This document shows, piece by piece, positions 25,518 through 35,545 of a DNA stretch of 46,898 bases. Origin of the DNA: Burkholderiaceae bacterium. GTDB lineage: Bacteria > Pseudomonadota > Gammaproteobacteria > Burkholderiales > Burkholderiaceae_D. The notes beneath the pieces were generated by a model that was not told the DNA's origin, did not search any database, and saw nothing but the letters and a program-made list of their open reading frames with translations. The number at the start of each line of letters is the position of its first letter. The first letter of the stretch is position 1. The DNA lies in assembly GCA_019751755.1 (NCBI GenBank), contig JAIENA010000148.1:1-46898 (forward strand), read 5' to 3'. The translations under genes were made by a program, and so were the position numbers.

Positions 25518-25972
25518 TATTTCCCCAGGTAGGTCACGCTGGCCTCGGCGGTGACGGCAATCGACATTTGGGTGTACTCCGGAAAAAAGATGTCCTGCAC
25601 CGTCATCTGAACCGCCACCCGGACCGTCGTCGGGGTGGAATAGCCGGTACAGGTCAGGCCGTTGCATAGTTTGTCGACGACGGCAGGGAATTCGCCGGGA
25701 TTGAGTTCGCCCAGGTGCGCCCGCACAATGTCGTCGGTCAACTGGATCGCATAGCCAACCATGTTGGGATCCCGCATGATGACCAGCGGCACCGAGGCGA
25801 GAAAACGGGCGCCATTTTGCGCCGCATGCTGCATTGCCGCGTAATGCCACAGGATGCGGCCCAGATACAGCGGCAACGCCAGCAGCAGGATCAGCAATGG
25901 CAGCACCAGCGCGAACTCGACAGCGGCGAGGCCCTGCTGGCGATCAAGGGGGGGGCGGTGACGTCGCGTCAT
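25517..25972 (-). CDS. TadE-family pilus assembly protein (second of three)
   Basis: A 151-residue TadE-like minor pseudopilin from the ATG at 25972. It has the TadE signature QQGLAAVEFALVLPLLILLL (G-x-x-A-V-E-F followed by a hydrophobic helix at 14-38) and a mature part ending YTQMSIAVTAEASVTYLGK. In the present sequence the reading frame is open through this start from the upstream TadG-like gene because of a +1 G7 tract (see that entry). With the tract corrected to six G, the upstream stop and this ATG would form a normal ATGA overlap. Its own 5' coding region contains a C8 run (25948-25955 on the plus strand as G8), another slippage-prone tract. Confidence 0.82.
   Translation of the reverse strand: MTRRHRPPLDRQQGLAAVEFALVLPLLILLLALPLYLGRILWHYAAMQHAAQNGARFLASVPLVIMRDPNMVGYAIQLTDDIVRAHLGELNPGEFPAVVDKLCNGLTCTGYSTPTTVRVAVQMTVQDIFFPEYTQMSIAVTAEASVTYLGK
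25948..25955 (-). repeat. C8 homopolymer near the start of the second TadE-like gene
   Basis: Eight G on the plus strand, C8 on the coding strand, spanning codons 6-9 of the TadE-like gene (R-P-P-L). It is in frame as read, but slippage here would abolish the protein close to its start. Confidence 0.8.
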
Positions 25973-27469
25973 TGGATCAACTCCACCGGTCCACCAAGCG
26001 ACTGTTCCTCGGCCACCCCGCCAAATTCGGCAAACAGGCTGGTGGCGGTGGCCGGCACGGTCATGAAAAATTTGCCGATGCCAATCACACTGGCGGCCAC
26101 CGTCGCGCCCCCCCGCGACCGGACAGGACAGCAGGGCCACGTTGAGTACCCGCCGATTGGCCACACCGGGCTGGTGTGGCACCGATGGCGGCAAAAAGTG
26201 GGTGCCGGCAATCGCCTTGTAGGGCACCGCGGTGCCGCCTGGATAGTTGCTGTTGGCGCTGGGTGCACCCGGACTGTACAGCGTCGCCCAGGCCGAGGTG
26301 GCAAACGGGGTATAGCCGGCAGCCGGTTCGCCGGCCCCGGCCGCAGCCGTGTACGACGCAAACGGCACCGCCCTGGCATAGGTCCATAGCGGCCCGTACT
26401 TGGCCGCCGTATTGCCGGCCGGTGCCGGCAGCGGGTCGGCAATGGTCCACAGTTTGCCGGCGTCGGTCAACGATTGCGCGGCCTGGCCGGCGGGCGCCGT
26501 GGCCATCCAGTTGATGCCGGCATAGGGATAGGATTTGATGTTACGGTCCGGCGGCGCGCCATCGGGCGTGCAGCTGCTGCCGGCATACAGGCCGAAGCGG
26601 GAATTGAGCTCATTAAATAGCGCGCCAAGCGGGAACGGCCGACTGGCGGTCACGCTGCCGCCGGTGACCCGCGGCATGGCGAGGACGCCGCCACAGACGA
26701 ACGGCGCCAGCACCGCCGGCGCCATGTTGGCGGACGCCCCCGCCGTGCCGGGGATGGCGAACGGGTCGAGGGCGAAGCTTTCCGGCGCCGTGCCCGCCGG
26801 ATTCAACTGCATCAGGTCATAGCTGACGCCACGCCGGAAGCCGAACTCGACCAACTCCGGGGCGGCCGGTCCGGCGTTGGCGCGCGAGGCGGCGGCCACC
26901 GGCGACAACGCGCACAGCGCCAGCGGCGTCAGGTGGATGGTCCGACGCCCCGCGACGGCGGTGGCGCGGACGCTGGCCGTGACGTCACCGGGGGAGAGCA
27001 CGCGCATCAGGTGCAGCGGCACACGGCCGTGCACGGGGTCCAGTTGAGCGGTGTCGACTTTGGCGTAGAGCAACCCGTGGGGGCTGGCTTGGGCCGCGCC
27101 CGCATCCAGCCAGGGGCCATTGGTGCTCGCACTGAACGTCAGCGCATTGGCATGCCAGGCGACCGCCTGGTTGTGATAGCGGTAGGTCCACTGGCCAGCC
27201 GTGCCGGCCGCCTGGGCCAGGGCAGCGGCCACGCCGGCGGCGGTGCCGTTGAGTTCACGCGCGGCCGACAACGCCACGGCATTCGCCAGCCCTTGCAATT
27301 CGCTCTTGCGGTGACTTACCTGCGGCAAGTCCAACGCGAAGCCGCAGATCCCGAGCATCACCAGCAGCATCAGCGCCAGCGTGATGGCGATAACGCCCTC
27401 CTGGCGCCGGCTTGCCATCGGGCGCGGCAGGTCGTGCTGCAAGTCTGGCAGACGGTGTCCCGTACACAT
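25969..27469 (-). pseudogene. TadG-like pilus protein, frameshifted at a G7 tract
   Basis: Begins at the ATG at 27469 (GGAGG five bases upstream). N-terminus carries the TadG/TadE-like signal SRRQEGVIAITLALMLLVM followed by LGICGFALDL; the body (about residues 60-450) is the Tad-secretion-associated domain with conserved NRRVLNVALLSCPV near its end. At 26108-26114 (G7 on the coding strand) the frame shifts. The expected family ending VIGIGKFFMTVPATATSLFA and FGGVAEEQSLGGPVELIQ is encoded only in the +1 frame and ends at 25969-25971. As read, translation continues about 45 unrelated residues and then in frame through the next gene, giving a 650-residue fusion. With six (or nine) G the normal product and an ATGA junction return. 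It may be a sequencing error, a true mutation or a phase-variable site. Confidence 0.8.
26108..26114 (-). repeat. G7 homopolymer at the TadG-like frameshift
   Basis: Seven C on the plus strand (G7 on the coding strand). The reading frame left of it is the TadG-like body; the correct C-terminus lies one base over. Length 6 or 9 restores the frame, 7 fuses the gene to the next. Confidence 0.85.
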
Positions 27470-27604
27470 CCGCAACCTCCCGGTTATTCAGCGATCTTGG
27501 CTGGCAATTCGGTATGCAATAAATGCTCAATGGCAAGATGATGTTACCGAGGACGGGAATCGTGTGGTTTGACGCAGGACAAAAGCTTGCGGGTGTGCAA
27601 TAGT

Positions 27605-27660
27605 TGCATCATGGCGATGCACTTTCATACCAACACACAAACTTGCATGGTAGCATGTAA
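27605..27660. promoter_or_regulatory. Two dyads in the divergent TadG / hybrid-kinase promoter region
   Basis: The 208-bp gap between the TadG-like gene and the hybrid sensor holds a perfect 6-bp dyad TGCATC-ATGGC-GATGCA at 27605-27621 and a near-perfect one, TTGCATG-GTAG-CATGTAA, at 27643-27660. Both share a TTGCAT-like half-site. They are plausible operator sites for a shared regulator, but no known consensus is matched. Confidence 0.35.
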
Positions 27661-27677
27661 CGTGTCGGATTATTCCG

Positions 27678-30600
27678 ATGCAAGCCGCGCGTATTGCCGT
27701 GGCGGCGCGTGTGTTTAATGTCCGCAGGAGCGCATCCGGTTTGTCCCGTCCCGCCATTCACTTCAGTTCCATCGCCGCCCCGGCACGCCGCATGGCGGCC
27801 GCCTTGTTGCTGGCCATTCCCGCCGCCGTGCTGGCGGCGTCCGGCGCGCCGCGCTGGGACGCCCACGCCACCCCGCTGTTTTCCCACATCGGCATGGAAC
27901 AAGGCTTGCCCCATCCGGTCGCCGTGGTCATGGCCCAGGATGCCGACGGCTACCTGTGGATCGGCACCCAGCAGGGACTGGCGCGCTGGGACGGCTACCG
28001 CATGCGCAATTTCCTGTTCGATGCCGCCGATTCCGGATCGCTGCCGGGCGATTTGATCCAGGCCTTGCACGTCGACCAAAAGGGCCGCCTGTGGGTCGGC
28101 ACCGCCAATGGCGGCCTGGCCCTGTATGACAAGGTCCACGAGCGTTTCCGGCGCTTTGGCGTCGGCCCGAACGGCTTGCGGCACGCCGCTGTCAATGCGA
28201 TCGCCAGCGATGCCGATGGCGGCATCTGGGTCGGCACGGCCGGCGGACTCGATTACCTGCCACCCGGCCTGGACGCCGTGCGGCACATCGAGCGCGCGCC
28301 GGGCCAGCCGGACAACCAGGTGCGCTCGCTGTTGCGCGACCGCGCCGGCAACCTGTGGATCGGTTCCGTCACCGGGCTCGAATTGCGCGCCGCGCGAGGC
28401 GGCGCGATCCAGGCCGTCGCCATCAAGGGCCCGGATGACGCGCGCTGGAGCGACGCCGTGCTGTCACTGGCCGAGGAACGCGATGGCCGCATCCTGTTCG
28501 GCACCATGAAAAGTGGCCTGGGCCGTGTCACGGCCCAGGGTGCGGCCGCCAGCGGCCAGGTGCTGGCCGTGGCCGGTGTCAGCGACGCCCAGGCGCATAT
28601 GGTGCTGGGCCTGGCGGAAGTCGGGGCCGGCCGCTGGTGGGCCGCCACCTATGGCGGCGGCGTGATTGAATACGACGCCGCCGGCGGCCGCGGACGCCGC
28701 ATCCAGCACAAGGCGGCGGTGGGTACCAGCCTGGGGGCCGACCGCACCGCCTATGTCTTGCGCGACCGCAGCGGCCTGGTCTGGGTGGCCAATGAGCGCA
28801 GCGTCGACACCTACAATCCGCAGGCCGAAGGGATCCGCAATATCCATGGCGCCGAAGGCATCGCCGAGACCGGCGTGTCGGCCCTGATGAAAGATGGCCT
28901 CGGCACCATGTGGGTGGCGCTGGCCGACCAGGGCATCGACCAGTATTTGCCCGATGGGCGCCGCATTGCGGCGCTGCGTCCTGACCCGACGCGGCCAGAC
29001 GATGCGCTGCCGGCGCGGTTTATTCTGGCGCTGGCGCCCGCGCCGGATCACGAGGCATGGATCGGCACCCAAATCGGCCTGTACCGCAGCAGCGCCCATG
29101 GCCGCAAGGTCAAGCGCATCAAGCTGCCGGAGAGCATGCCCTACCCCCGCATCAGCACCATGCTGGCGCAAGGCGATGTGCTGTGGCTGGGCACCTTCGA
29201 CGGCCTGCTGCGCTATGACACGGCCAGCGGTGCACTGCGCTCCCATGTTCAGGGCACCGCCCCGGGCGGCTTGTCCGACAACCGCATCCACGCCATCGCC
29301 GACGATGGCATGGGCGGTTTGTGGATCGGCACGCGCAATGGCTTGAACCACCTGCTGGCGGACGGCACGGTGGAGCAGATTCATGCCCAGCCCACCGTGG
29401 CGGGCGCACTGCGCTACCCGCTGGTGACGTCCCTGGTGCGGGACCGCCAAGACCGGCTGTGGGTCGGCACCAATGGCGGTGGCATCTTTATCCTGCATCA
29501 TCGCGACAAAAAGGGCGCGCCGGTGTTCCAGCAGATCGACACCACACACGGCTTGCCGTATGGTGCCATCACTGGCATGCAACTCGATACCAGTGGCGCC
29601 GTGTGGGCCGCCACCGCCAACGGCCTGGCCACCATCGACCCGGCCACGCTGCAGGTGCGCGCGTTCGGGCGCCAGGACGGCCTGGCGTTCGGCACCTATT
29701 TTGGCGGCGCGGCCGGACTGACGCCCGAAGGCGACGTCGCCTTTGGCGCCACCGCCGGACTGGCCGTGCTGCAGCCGCAGCAACTCCAGCCCTGGAGCTA
29801 CGCACCGCCGCTGGTGATTGGCGCGGTGCGGGTCGATGGCCAGCCGATGGTCGCCGGCGAACTGATGGCGCGGCTGGCCGGCCCGCAGCCGGTCCTGACG
29901 CTGCCGCCGGGCGCCAAGAGCCTGGAAGTGCAACTGGCGGCGCTGGATTTCTCCGCCCCCCACCTGAACCGCTATGCGGCGCGACTCGATGGTGTGGACC
30001 GCGACTGGGTCTCCACCGACGCCACCGGCCGCCTGGCCATCTACCGCAACCTGGCGCCCGGCACTTATCGGCTGGACCTGCGCGGCAGCAACCGCAGCGG
30101 GACCTGGAATACGCCGCCGCTGTCACTGCAAGTGATCGTGCAGCCGCAATGGTTCCAGACCTGGTGGGCCAAACTGCTGTTTGGGCTGACCGGCGTCGTT
30201 GCCGTCTGGGGCCTGTATCGCCGGCGCATGGGCTATCTGCTGCGCACCAAAGCCCAGCTCGAAGCCCGCATCTACGCGCGCACCCAGCACCTGGAAAAGC
30301 TCAACGCCATCGTCCGCTCCATCAACGAGCAAGTCGACTTCGACGCCCTGCTGATCACCATGCTGCGCGAAGCGACCGTCATCGAAGGCGTCGAAATCGC
30401 CTATGCGCTGGTGTATGACGGCGGCGCGGACCACTTTGCGGTGCGCGCCACCTGGGCCCGCAGCGGTGTGGCGCCGGAGCTGGCGCCGATGGCGGCGGCG
30501 CTGGCCGCGGCGCGCTTTGCACCCGAGGGCAGCGCGATTTTCGACGATATTCACATCGTGCGCGCCCCTGCCGCCGACGGCGTGGCGGCCCAGTTGGCCC

Positions 30601-33600
30601 TGTGCATCCGGGTGGAAGGCGCGGTGCAGGGTTACCTGGTGTTCGCCAACCTCGGCCACAGTCTGGCGTTCGACCAAAGCGACCAGGATTTGTTGAAAGG
30701 CTTGAAGGAACACGTGGTCTCGGCCTTCCAGAAGGCCCATGCGCTGCGCGTAATCGACCGCGCCCGCGCTGACGCCGAATCGGCCTCGCGCGCCAAGAGT
30801 GAATTCCTGGCCAATATGAGCCATGAAATCCGCACGCCGATGAATGCGCTGATCGGGCTGTCGCGGCTGACGCTGCGCACCGACCTGACAGCCAAGCAGC
30901 GCGATTACCTGGGCAAGATCCTGTGGTCCGGTGAGAACCTGCTGGGCATCATCAACGATATCCTGGACTTTTCCAAGATCGAGGCGCGCCGCCTGGAATT
31001 GGAACACGTGTCGTTCCCGCTCGATGACTTGCTGGGCAATCTGGCCGACGTCATCGTACAAAAGACCGAGGAAAAAGGCGTTGAAGTGGTGTTCCGGGTG
31101 GCCTCGGGCGTACCACGCCTGCTGCTGGGCGACCCGCTGCGCCTCGGCCAAGTCCTGCTGAACCTGGCGGGCAATGCCGCCAAATTCACCGAACAGGGTG
31201 AAATCGTGCTGTCGGTCGACGTGCTGCAACGCGGCGCCACCACCGTTACGCTGCGCTTTGCCGTGCGCGACACCGGCATTGGCATGACCAAACAGCAGAT
31301 CAGCGGCCTGTTCCAGTCGTTCTCGCAGGCCGACAGCTCGATCACGCGTAAATATGGCGGCACCGGGCTGGGCCTGGCGATTTCGCGCCAATTGGTCGAA
31401 TTGATGGGCGGCACTATCGAGGTCGACAGCCAGCCGGGCGTCGGCAGCTGCTTCACCTTCGACATCGAGCTGGGCGTCGCGCCCGCCGATGCGGCCGAAC
31501 CGGCGGCCAATCCCGCCCTGGATCGCCACCGCGTGCTGGTGGTCGATGACAGCGAAGTGGCGCGCGCGGTCCTGTGCGACATGCTCGAATCGTTCGGCAT
31601 CGGCGATTGCCATGGCGCGGCGTCCGGCCCGTCTGCGCTGGACTTGCTGCTGGCGGCGGAAGTGGCCGGCAAGCCTTACGACCTGGTGCTGATGGACTGG
31701 CGCATGCCGGAATGGGATGGCCTGGAAACGGCGCGCCGCATCCGCAGCGACGCCCGCATCCAGACCACGCCGGCGATCCTGATGGTCAGCGCCCACGCGC
31801 GCGAAGATGTGTTGAACCGTATCGACAACGCGGGACTGGACGGCTTCCTGATCAAGCCGGTGGTGCCGTCGCTGCTGTATAACAGCATCCGCGATATCCT
31901 GCAGCCGGCGCACGGCGCCAGCGCGACACCGGCACCGCGCGGTCAGCGGCCGCGCCAGCCCGACCTGTCGCGCCTGGCCGGCGCCCGCGTGCTGCTGGTG
32001 GAAGACAATGCGATCAACCGCGACGTGGCGCTCGACTTCCTGGGCGACGCGCCGGTGGTGGTCGACGTGGCGTTGGACGGCATGCAGGCGGTCGAAATGG
32101 TGCAGCAAGGTGACTATGACCTGGTGTTGATGGACGTGCAAATGCCCGTCATGGACGGCTTGACGGCGACCCGCACCATCCGCGCGCTGGGGCCATACGC
32201 GCATTTGCCGATCATCGCCATGACCGCCTATGCGCTCAAGAGCGACCAGGAGGCCAGCATTGCCGCCGGCATGAACGAACATTTGACCAAGCCGATCGAT
32301 CCGTTCGCGCTGTATGGCGTCTTGTTGCGCTGGATCGCCGCGCGTCCGGATCGCGCGCCGGCCGGCGACGCCGGCGGGACGCAGGTCGCGCCATCGGACG
32401 CGCGATCAGACGCGCCATGGAGCGGCGCAGCCGATGGCGCCGAGGCGCCCCAGGCGCCGCTGCCGGCGCCCTTGCCCGCGATTCCCGGCATCGACTGGCA
32501 GGTGGCGCTGGAATGTGTCGGCCAGCGCCACGCGCTGCTACACAAGGTGCTGGCCAGCTTCGTGCAGAATTATGGCGGCGCGGGACACACGCCGCTGCTC
32601 GACCATGATGCCGCGCCAGAACTCTTGCAGCGCTATGTGCACAGTTTAAAATCGGCCGCCGCCACGCTGGGCGCGCAAGCCGTGACGCAAATGGCCGGCG
32701 CGCTCGAGATTGCGCTGCAGCAGGACCGGGGCGCCGATGCGCAGGCGCTGCGCGCACCGCTGGCCGCCGCCCTGGCGTCGCTCTCGGCATCGATCGAGGC
32801 AGCCTTTGGCTTGCCGGCGGAGCCGGCCATGCGCACGGCCGTCGACAACAGCATGGCGCAGCCTGGCGCCCCTGCCGGCGCCGACGCGGAGCCGAACAGT
32901 ACGCCCGACCGGCAATCGGTGTTGATCGTCGACGACCAGGTCATCAACCTCGAAGTGCTGTCGATGCTGCTCGAAGACCAATACGATGTGACCACCTCCG
33001 GCGATGGCGCCGAGGCGCTGGCGTGGGCGGCCGAGCACCAGCCCGACCTGATCCTGCTGGACGTCATGATGGAAGGAATCAATGGCCACGAGGTGCTGCG
33101 CCGCTTGAAGGAAGACGCCACCACCAGCCACATCCCCGTGATGTTCATTACCGGCCTGGACAGCCGGGACGATGAGGCGCGCGGCCTGGAACTGGGCGCC
33201 TCCGACTATATCTCCAAGCCCTTCAGTGCGGCGGTGGTGCGGGCCCGCGTGGCGCTGCACCTGCAGCTGGCGCGCCAGCGCCGCCAGCTCGAGGCGCTGG
33301 CGCATATTGATGGCTTGACCGGCTTGCCGAACCGGCGCCGCTTCGATGACCACTATGCGAAGGAATGGCAGCGTGCGCAGCGCAACGGCTCGCCGTTGTC
33401 GCTGCTGCTGCTCGACGTCGACTGCTTCAAGCAATACAACGACCACTATGGCCATGCGATGGGCGACCAGGTGCTGCGCACGCTGGGCCGCGTGCTGCGC
33501 AACAGTGCGCGCCGTCCGGCCGACCTGGCGGCGCGCTACGGCGGCGAGGAATTCGTGCTGATACTGCCGGAAACCGATGGCGCGGCCGCGCTCGATATCG

Positions 33601-33848
33601 CGCAGCGGCTGTGTGCCGATGTGGCGGCGCTGGCCATCCCGCACCTGCACTCGGACTGCGCACCGTGCATCACGGTCAGCGTGGGCGGTGCCACGGCGTT
33701 CCCGCCGGGCAGCGAGTCGCGCGCCGAATTGCTGGAGGCGGCCGACCAGCACCTGTACCGCGCCAAAGCCGAAGGGCGCAATCGCACCGTATGCCGCACG
33801 GCCCACCATGGCGCCGGCAAAAAGTTCCTGGAAGCGCTGAAAGGCTGA
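27678..33848 (+). CDS. Giant hybrid sensor kinase with three receivers, HPt and diguanylate cyclase output
   Basis: A 2056-residue one-protein phosphorelay. Order: signal peptide ([20 protein letters not shown]); about 14 two-component propeller repeats ([41 protein letters not shown] and others) to about residue 735; Y_Y_Y domain (about 755-820); membrane segment (about 829-849); GAF-like region (880-1010); HisKA with His1049 (SHEIRTPMN); HATPase ([15 protein letters not shown]); receiver 1 with Asp1340; receiver 2 with Asp1486; HPt with His1655 (YVHSLKSA); receiver 3 with Asp1795; GGDEF domain with intact GGEEF at 1955-1959 and the [16 protein letters not shown] metal site. The ATG at 27678 lacks a ribosome site; a TTG at 27741 after AGGAG is an alternative start. 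It senses a periplasmic ligand and should make c-di-GMP. Confidence 0.93.
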   Translation: MQAARIAVAARVFNVRRSASGLSRPAIHFSSIAAPARRMAAALLLAIPAAVLAASGAPRWDAHATPLFSHIGMEQGLPHPVAVVMAQDADGYLWIGTQQGLARWDGYRMRNFLFDAADSGSLPGDLIQALHVDQKGRLWVGTANGGLALYDKVHERFRRFGVGPNGLRHAAVNAIASDADGGIWVGTAGGLDYLPPGLDAVRHIERAPGQPDNQVRSLLRDRAGNLWIGSVTGLELRAARGGAIQAVAIKGPDDARWSDAVLSLAEERDGRILFGTMKSGLGRVTAQGAAASGQVLAVAGVSDAQAHMVLGLAEVGAGRWWAATYGGGVIEYDAAGGRGRRIQHKAAVGTSLGADRTAYVLRDRSGLVWVANERSVDTYNPQAEGIRNIHGAEGIAETGVSALMKDGLGTMWVALADQGIDQYLPDGRRIAALRPDPTRPDDALPARFILALAPAPDHEAWIGTQIGLYRSSAHGRKVKRIKLPESMPYPRISTMLAQGDVLWLGTFDGLLRYDTASGALRSHVQGTAPGGLSDNRIHAIADDGMGGLWIGTRNGLNHLLADGTVEQIHAQPTVAGALRYPLVTSLVRDRQDRLWVGTNGGGIFILHHRDKKGAPVFQQIDTTHGLPYGAITGMQLDTSGAVWAATANGLATIDPATLQVRAFGRQDGLAFGTYFGGAAGLTPEGDVAFGATAGLAVLQPQQLQPWSYAPPLVIGAVRVDGQPMVAGELMARLAGPQPVLTLPPGAKSLEVQLAALDFSAPHLNRYAARLDGVDRDWVSTDATGRLAIYRNLAPGTYRLDLRGSNRSGTWNTPPLSLQVIVQPQWFQTWWAKLLFGLTGVVAVWGLYRRRMGYLLRTKAQLEARIYARTQHLEKLNAIVRSINEQVDFDALLITMLREATVIEGVEIAYALVYDGGADHFAVRATWARSGVAPELAPMAAALAAARFAPEGSAIFDDIHIVRAPAADGVAAQLALCIRVEGAVQGYLVFANLGHSLAFDQSDQDLLKGLKEHVVSAFQKAHALRVIDRARADAESASRAKSEFLANMSHEIRTPMNALIGLSRLTLRTDLTAKQRDYLGKILWSGENLLGIINDILDFSKIEARRLELEHVSFPLDDLLGNLADVIVQKTEEKGVEVVFRVASGVPRLLLGDPLRLGQVLLNLAGNAAKFTEQGEIVLSVDVLQRGATTVTLRFAVRDTGIGMTKQQISGLFQSFSQADSSITRKYGGTGLGLAISRQLVELMGGTIEVDSQPGVGSCFTFDIELGVAPADAAEPAANPALDRHRVLVVDDSEVARAVLCDMLESFGIGDCHGAASGPSALDLLLAAEVAGKPYDLVLMDWRMPEWDGLETARRIRSDARIQTTPAILMVSAHAREDVLNRIDNAGLDGFLIKPVVPSLLYNSIRDILQPAHGASATPAPRGQRPRQPDLSRLAGARVLLVEDNAINRDVALDFLGDAPVVVDVALDGMQAVEMVQQGDYDLVLMDVQMPVMDGLTATRTIRALGPYAHLPIIAMTAYALKSDQEASIAAGMNEHLTKPIDPFALYGVLLRWIAARPDRAPAGDAGGTQVAPSDARSDAPWSGAADGAEAPQAPLPAPLPAIPGIDWQVALECVGQRHALLHKVLASFVQNYGGAGHTPLLDHDAAPELLQRYVHSLKSAAATLGAQAVTQMAGALEIALQQDRGADAQALRAPLAAALASLSASIEAAFGLPAEPAMRTAVDNSMAQPGAPAGADAEPNSTPDRQSVLIVDDQVINLEVLSMLLEDQYDVTTSGDGAEALAWAAEHQPDLILLDVMMEGINGHEVLRRLKEDATTSHIPVMFITGLDSRDDEARGLELGASDYISKPFSAAVVRARVALHLQLARQRRQLEALAHIDGLTGLPNRRRFDDHYAKEWQRAQRNGSPLSLLLLDVDCFKQYNDHYGHAMGDQVLRTLGRVLRNSARRPADLAARYGGEEFVLILPETDGAAALDIAQRLCADVAALAIPHLHSDCAPCITVSVGGATAFPPGSESRAELLEAADQHLYRAKAEGRNRTVCRTAHHGAGKKFLEALKG

Positions 33849-33911
33849 TCTTGGGATACTCCGTAGTTACCACCCGTTGTTCAACCCTGTTTTTGAAAGA
33901 AGGAAGACGTA

Positions 33912-34166
33912 ATGGCAAATTTCAATCCTGGCGATCTCGATACCCTGCTCGACAAACTGTCCTCCGATGACGCGTTCCGCGAGCAAATGCTGGGTAACCC
34001 GGCCCAGGCATTGGCCGGCATCGGCCTCAATATCGACCCCGCCCAGATCCCGGCCATCCGCACGCTGCCGTCGAAAGATGCGCTGGCGGCAGACCGCGCC
34101 ACCATCCAGGCCAAGCTCGATAGCGCCGCCGGCGCGCTGCCATTCTTCCTGAGCGGTACGCTGTAA
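33912..34166 (+). CDS. NHLP-type RiPP precursor peptide
   Basis: An 84-residue small protein with a strong AAGGAAG ribosome site. The N-terminal part LLDKLSSDDAFREQMLGNPA and QALAGIGLNIDP matches the nitrile-hydratase-like leader (NHLP) pattern: Leu-Asp repeats, SDDAFR, NPxxALAxxG. Family memory: this is the group named putative modified peptide or NHLP-related RiPP peptide. The segment IRTLPSKDALAADRA links to the C-terminal core candidate LDSAAGALPFFLSGTL. There is no Cys, His or Trp, so lanthionine or thiazole chemistry is not expected; Ser/Thr and a Phe-Phe pair are present. It lies 63 bp after the hybrid kinase, same strand, and converges on a SagB-like dehydrogenase. I am fairly sure of the leader type, less of the modification. 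Confidence 0.8.
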   Translation: MANFNPGDLDTLLDKLSSDDAFREQMLGNPAQALAGIGLNIDPAQIPAIRTLPSKDALAADRATIQAKLDSAAGALPFFLSGTL

Positions 34167-34200
34167 TGGCCACGGCGCGTGGCCAGCACGCTGGTCACGC
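34167..34200. terminator. Two overlapping hairpins between the convergent RiPP genes
   Basis: Immediately after the precursor stop there is a perfect 8-bp stem TGGCCACG-GCG-CGTGGCCA (34167-34185). An alternative stem, GCGTGGCCAGC with GCTGGTCACGC (34177-34200, one G-U/mismatch), overlaps it and reaches the stop of the dehydrogenase gene. Neither is followed by a run of T, so termination is not certain; the position between two convergent genes is typical for a shared terminator. Confidence 0.5.
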
Positions 34201-35364
34201 GCCGCTGCGCAACTCCACATAATCACCGGCGCCCGCCGGCCCGCAGCCACAGACAGCGACCACCACATCGGCCAACGGGTCGAGGCCAAGCGCCTGCTCG
34301 AGCTCCACCTCATTGATCGCGGCAGTCACAAAACCACCCATCCCGGCTTCCGTGGCCAGCAGATAAAACGTTTGCGACAAGTGTCCCGCGTCCAGCAGCA
34401 GCGCGCGGTGCGCCTTGGCGTGGTTACGGTATTTCCAGAAATTGCGCACCACCCGCGCCGCCACGATCACCATGAACGGCGCGTCGGCAAACCATTGCTG
34501 GTCCGCCACCGCCACCTGCGCCAGCCGGTGCGCCTGCCCGGCCGTCAGCGCCTGCACCGGCTCGAGCTGGTGATCGACCGGATGGTAGTGGTACAGCCCA
34601 GGCGCGATGCCGTCGATGCGCTGCGCCAGCACATACGCGGCGCACGGATGCAGGCCGCCGGCGGACGGACTGGTTTTTTTCAGGACATAGGCGTCCGGCG
34701 CCATCATGCGCTGGTCCTGCGCGCCAAAGGTGCGTTGCAGCAGGCGCGCCGCCAGCGCCAGCGGCACCTGCGCCGTGGTATCAAAATTGCGCCCCGTATA
34801 ACGCCGCAGCAGCACCGCATCGAGCGCGTCGGCGGCCGGCGCGGGCAGCGCGATGGCGGTGTCGGCAGCGCCGCGCGCCACCACTGGCGGTGGCGGCGGA
34901 CCGTACACTTTCACCAGTTCGTCAAAGGTGGGGAACTGCATGCCCGATTCGCTCTGCATGCCACGCCAGCGGCTGAACATATGCGCCACGGCCGACAGCG
35001 GCCGCCAGTGCTGCGCGCGCAGGGTATCGTCACGCTGGCGCACATGGGCCAGCGGCGCCGCCAATGGCGGCTCGCCGGCCGGCGCGTCGGCCACCAGCAC
35101 GCCCGCTTGCAGCAGGTCCGCCACCAGCTCTGCGCCATGCTGTTCTTCCAGCACGGCGCGCGGCTGCCACACGGTTTGCCCGATCCGGCCCAGCGCCGCC
35201 ACCTGCTCGTCGGTCAAGTCCACTTCCCGGTCCAGGTGCGGCGCCAACCCGACCCAGCGCAGCGATGCGCTCAGTGCACTGCCACCGGAAAACATCGATG
35301 ACAAATCCAGTCCCAGCGTTTCCCTGGGTTCCATCAACAACACAGCACAGCGCCTGATCTGCAT
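34195..35364 (-). CDS. SagB-type flavin dehydrogenase (putative peptide maturation dehydrogenase)
   Basis: About 389 residues from the ATG at 35364, preceded by GGAG six bases upstream; upstream in-frame codons lack a site. The C-terminal half is the nitroreductase-like SagB/ThcOx fold: LLRRYTGRNFDTTAQVP (about 186-202), the signature TSPSAGGLHPCAAYVLA (about 231-247), GLYHYHPVDHQLEPV, and LLLDAGHLSQTFYLLATEAG near the C-terminus. The N-terminal about 150 residues (RWVGLAPHLDREVDLTDEQ, LVADLLQAGVLVADA) look like a winged-helix or recognition-type domain. Family memory: putative peptide maturation dehydrogenases are paired with NHLP-type precursors. FMN-dependent oxidation of the precursor is inferred. 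It converges on the precursor, 28 bp apart; an IS21 element lies 150 bp upstream of its start. Confidence 0.82.
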   Translation of the reverse strand: MQIRRCAVLLMEPRETLGLDLSSMFSGGSALSASLRWVGLAPHLDREVDLTDEQVAALGRIGQTVWQPRAVLEEQHGAELVADLLQAGVLVADAPAGEPPLAAPLAHVRQRDDTLRAQHWRPLSAVAHMFSRWRGMQSESGMQFPTFDELVKVYGPPPPPVVARGAADTAIALPAPAADALDAVLLRRYTGRNFDTTAQVPLALAARLLQRTFGAQDQRMMAPDAYVLKKTSPSAGGLHPCAAYVLAQRIDGIAPGLYHYHPVDHQLEPVQALTAGQAHRLAQVAVADQQWFADAPFMVIVAARVVRNFWKYRNHAKAHRALLLDAGHLSQTFYLLATEAGMGGFVTAAINEVELEQALGLDPLADVVVAVCGCGPAGAGDYVELRSGA

Positions 35365-35514
35365 GGAGAGCTCCGGTAATGAAAAATGCCGGCGCATCTT
35401 ACCATCGGGGATGGTCTTGACGATATCCGTACTGCCACCGTAATTGGAAAGGAGAGCCGGGCCGGGTCGCGGTAGCATGGCTGTCTGTCATCGGCGCTTT
35501 TCTTGCAACAAGCG

Positions 35515-35540
35515 TGTCAAACAGCGTGCAAAACTTTCCA
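35515..35540. repeat. IS21 left terminal inverted repeat
   Basis: Begins TGTCAA(A)CAGCGT and continues AAAACTTTCCA; pairs with the right end with three mismatches in 26 positions. Confidence 0.85.
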
Positions 35541-35545
35541 GATTC

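Noticed and set aside
30123-32282. 719-codon minus-strand frame inside the hybrid kinase
   Set aside because: Shadow of HisKA/receiver coding sequence; no start signal or family resemblance.
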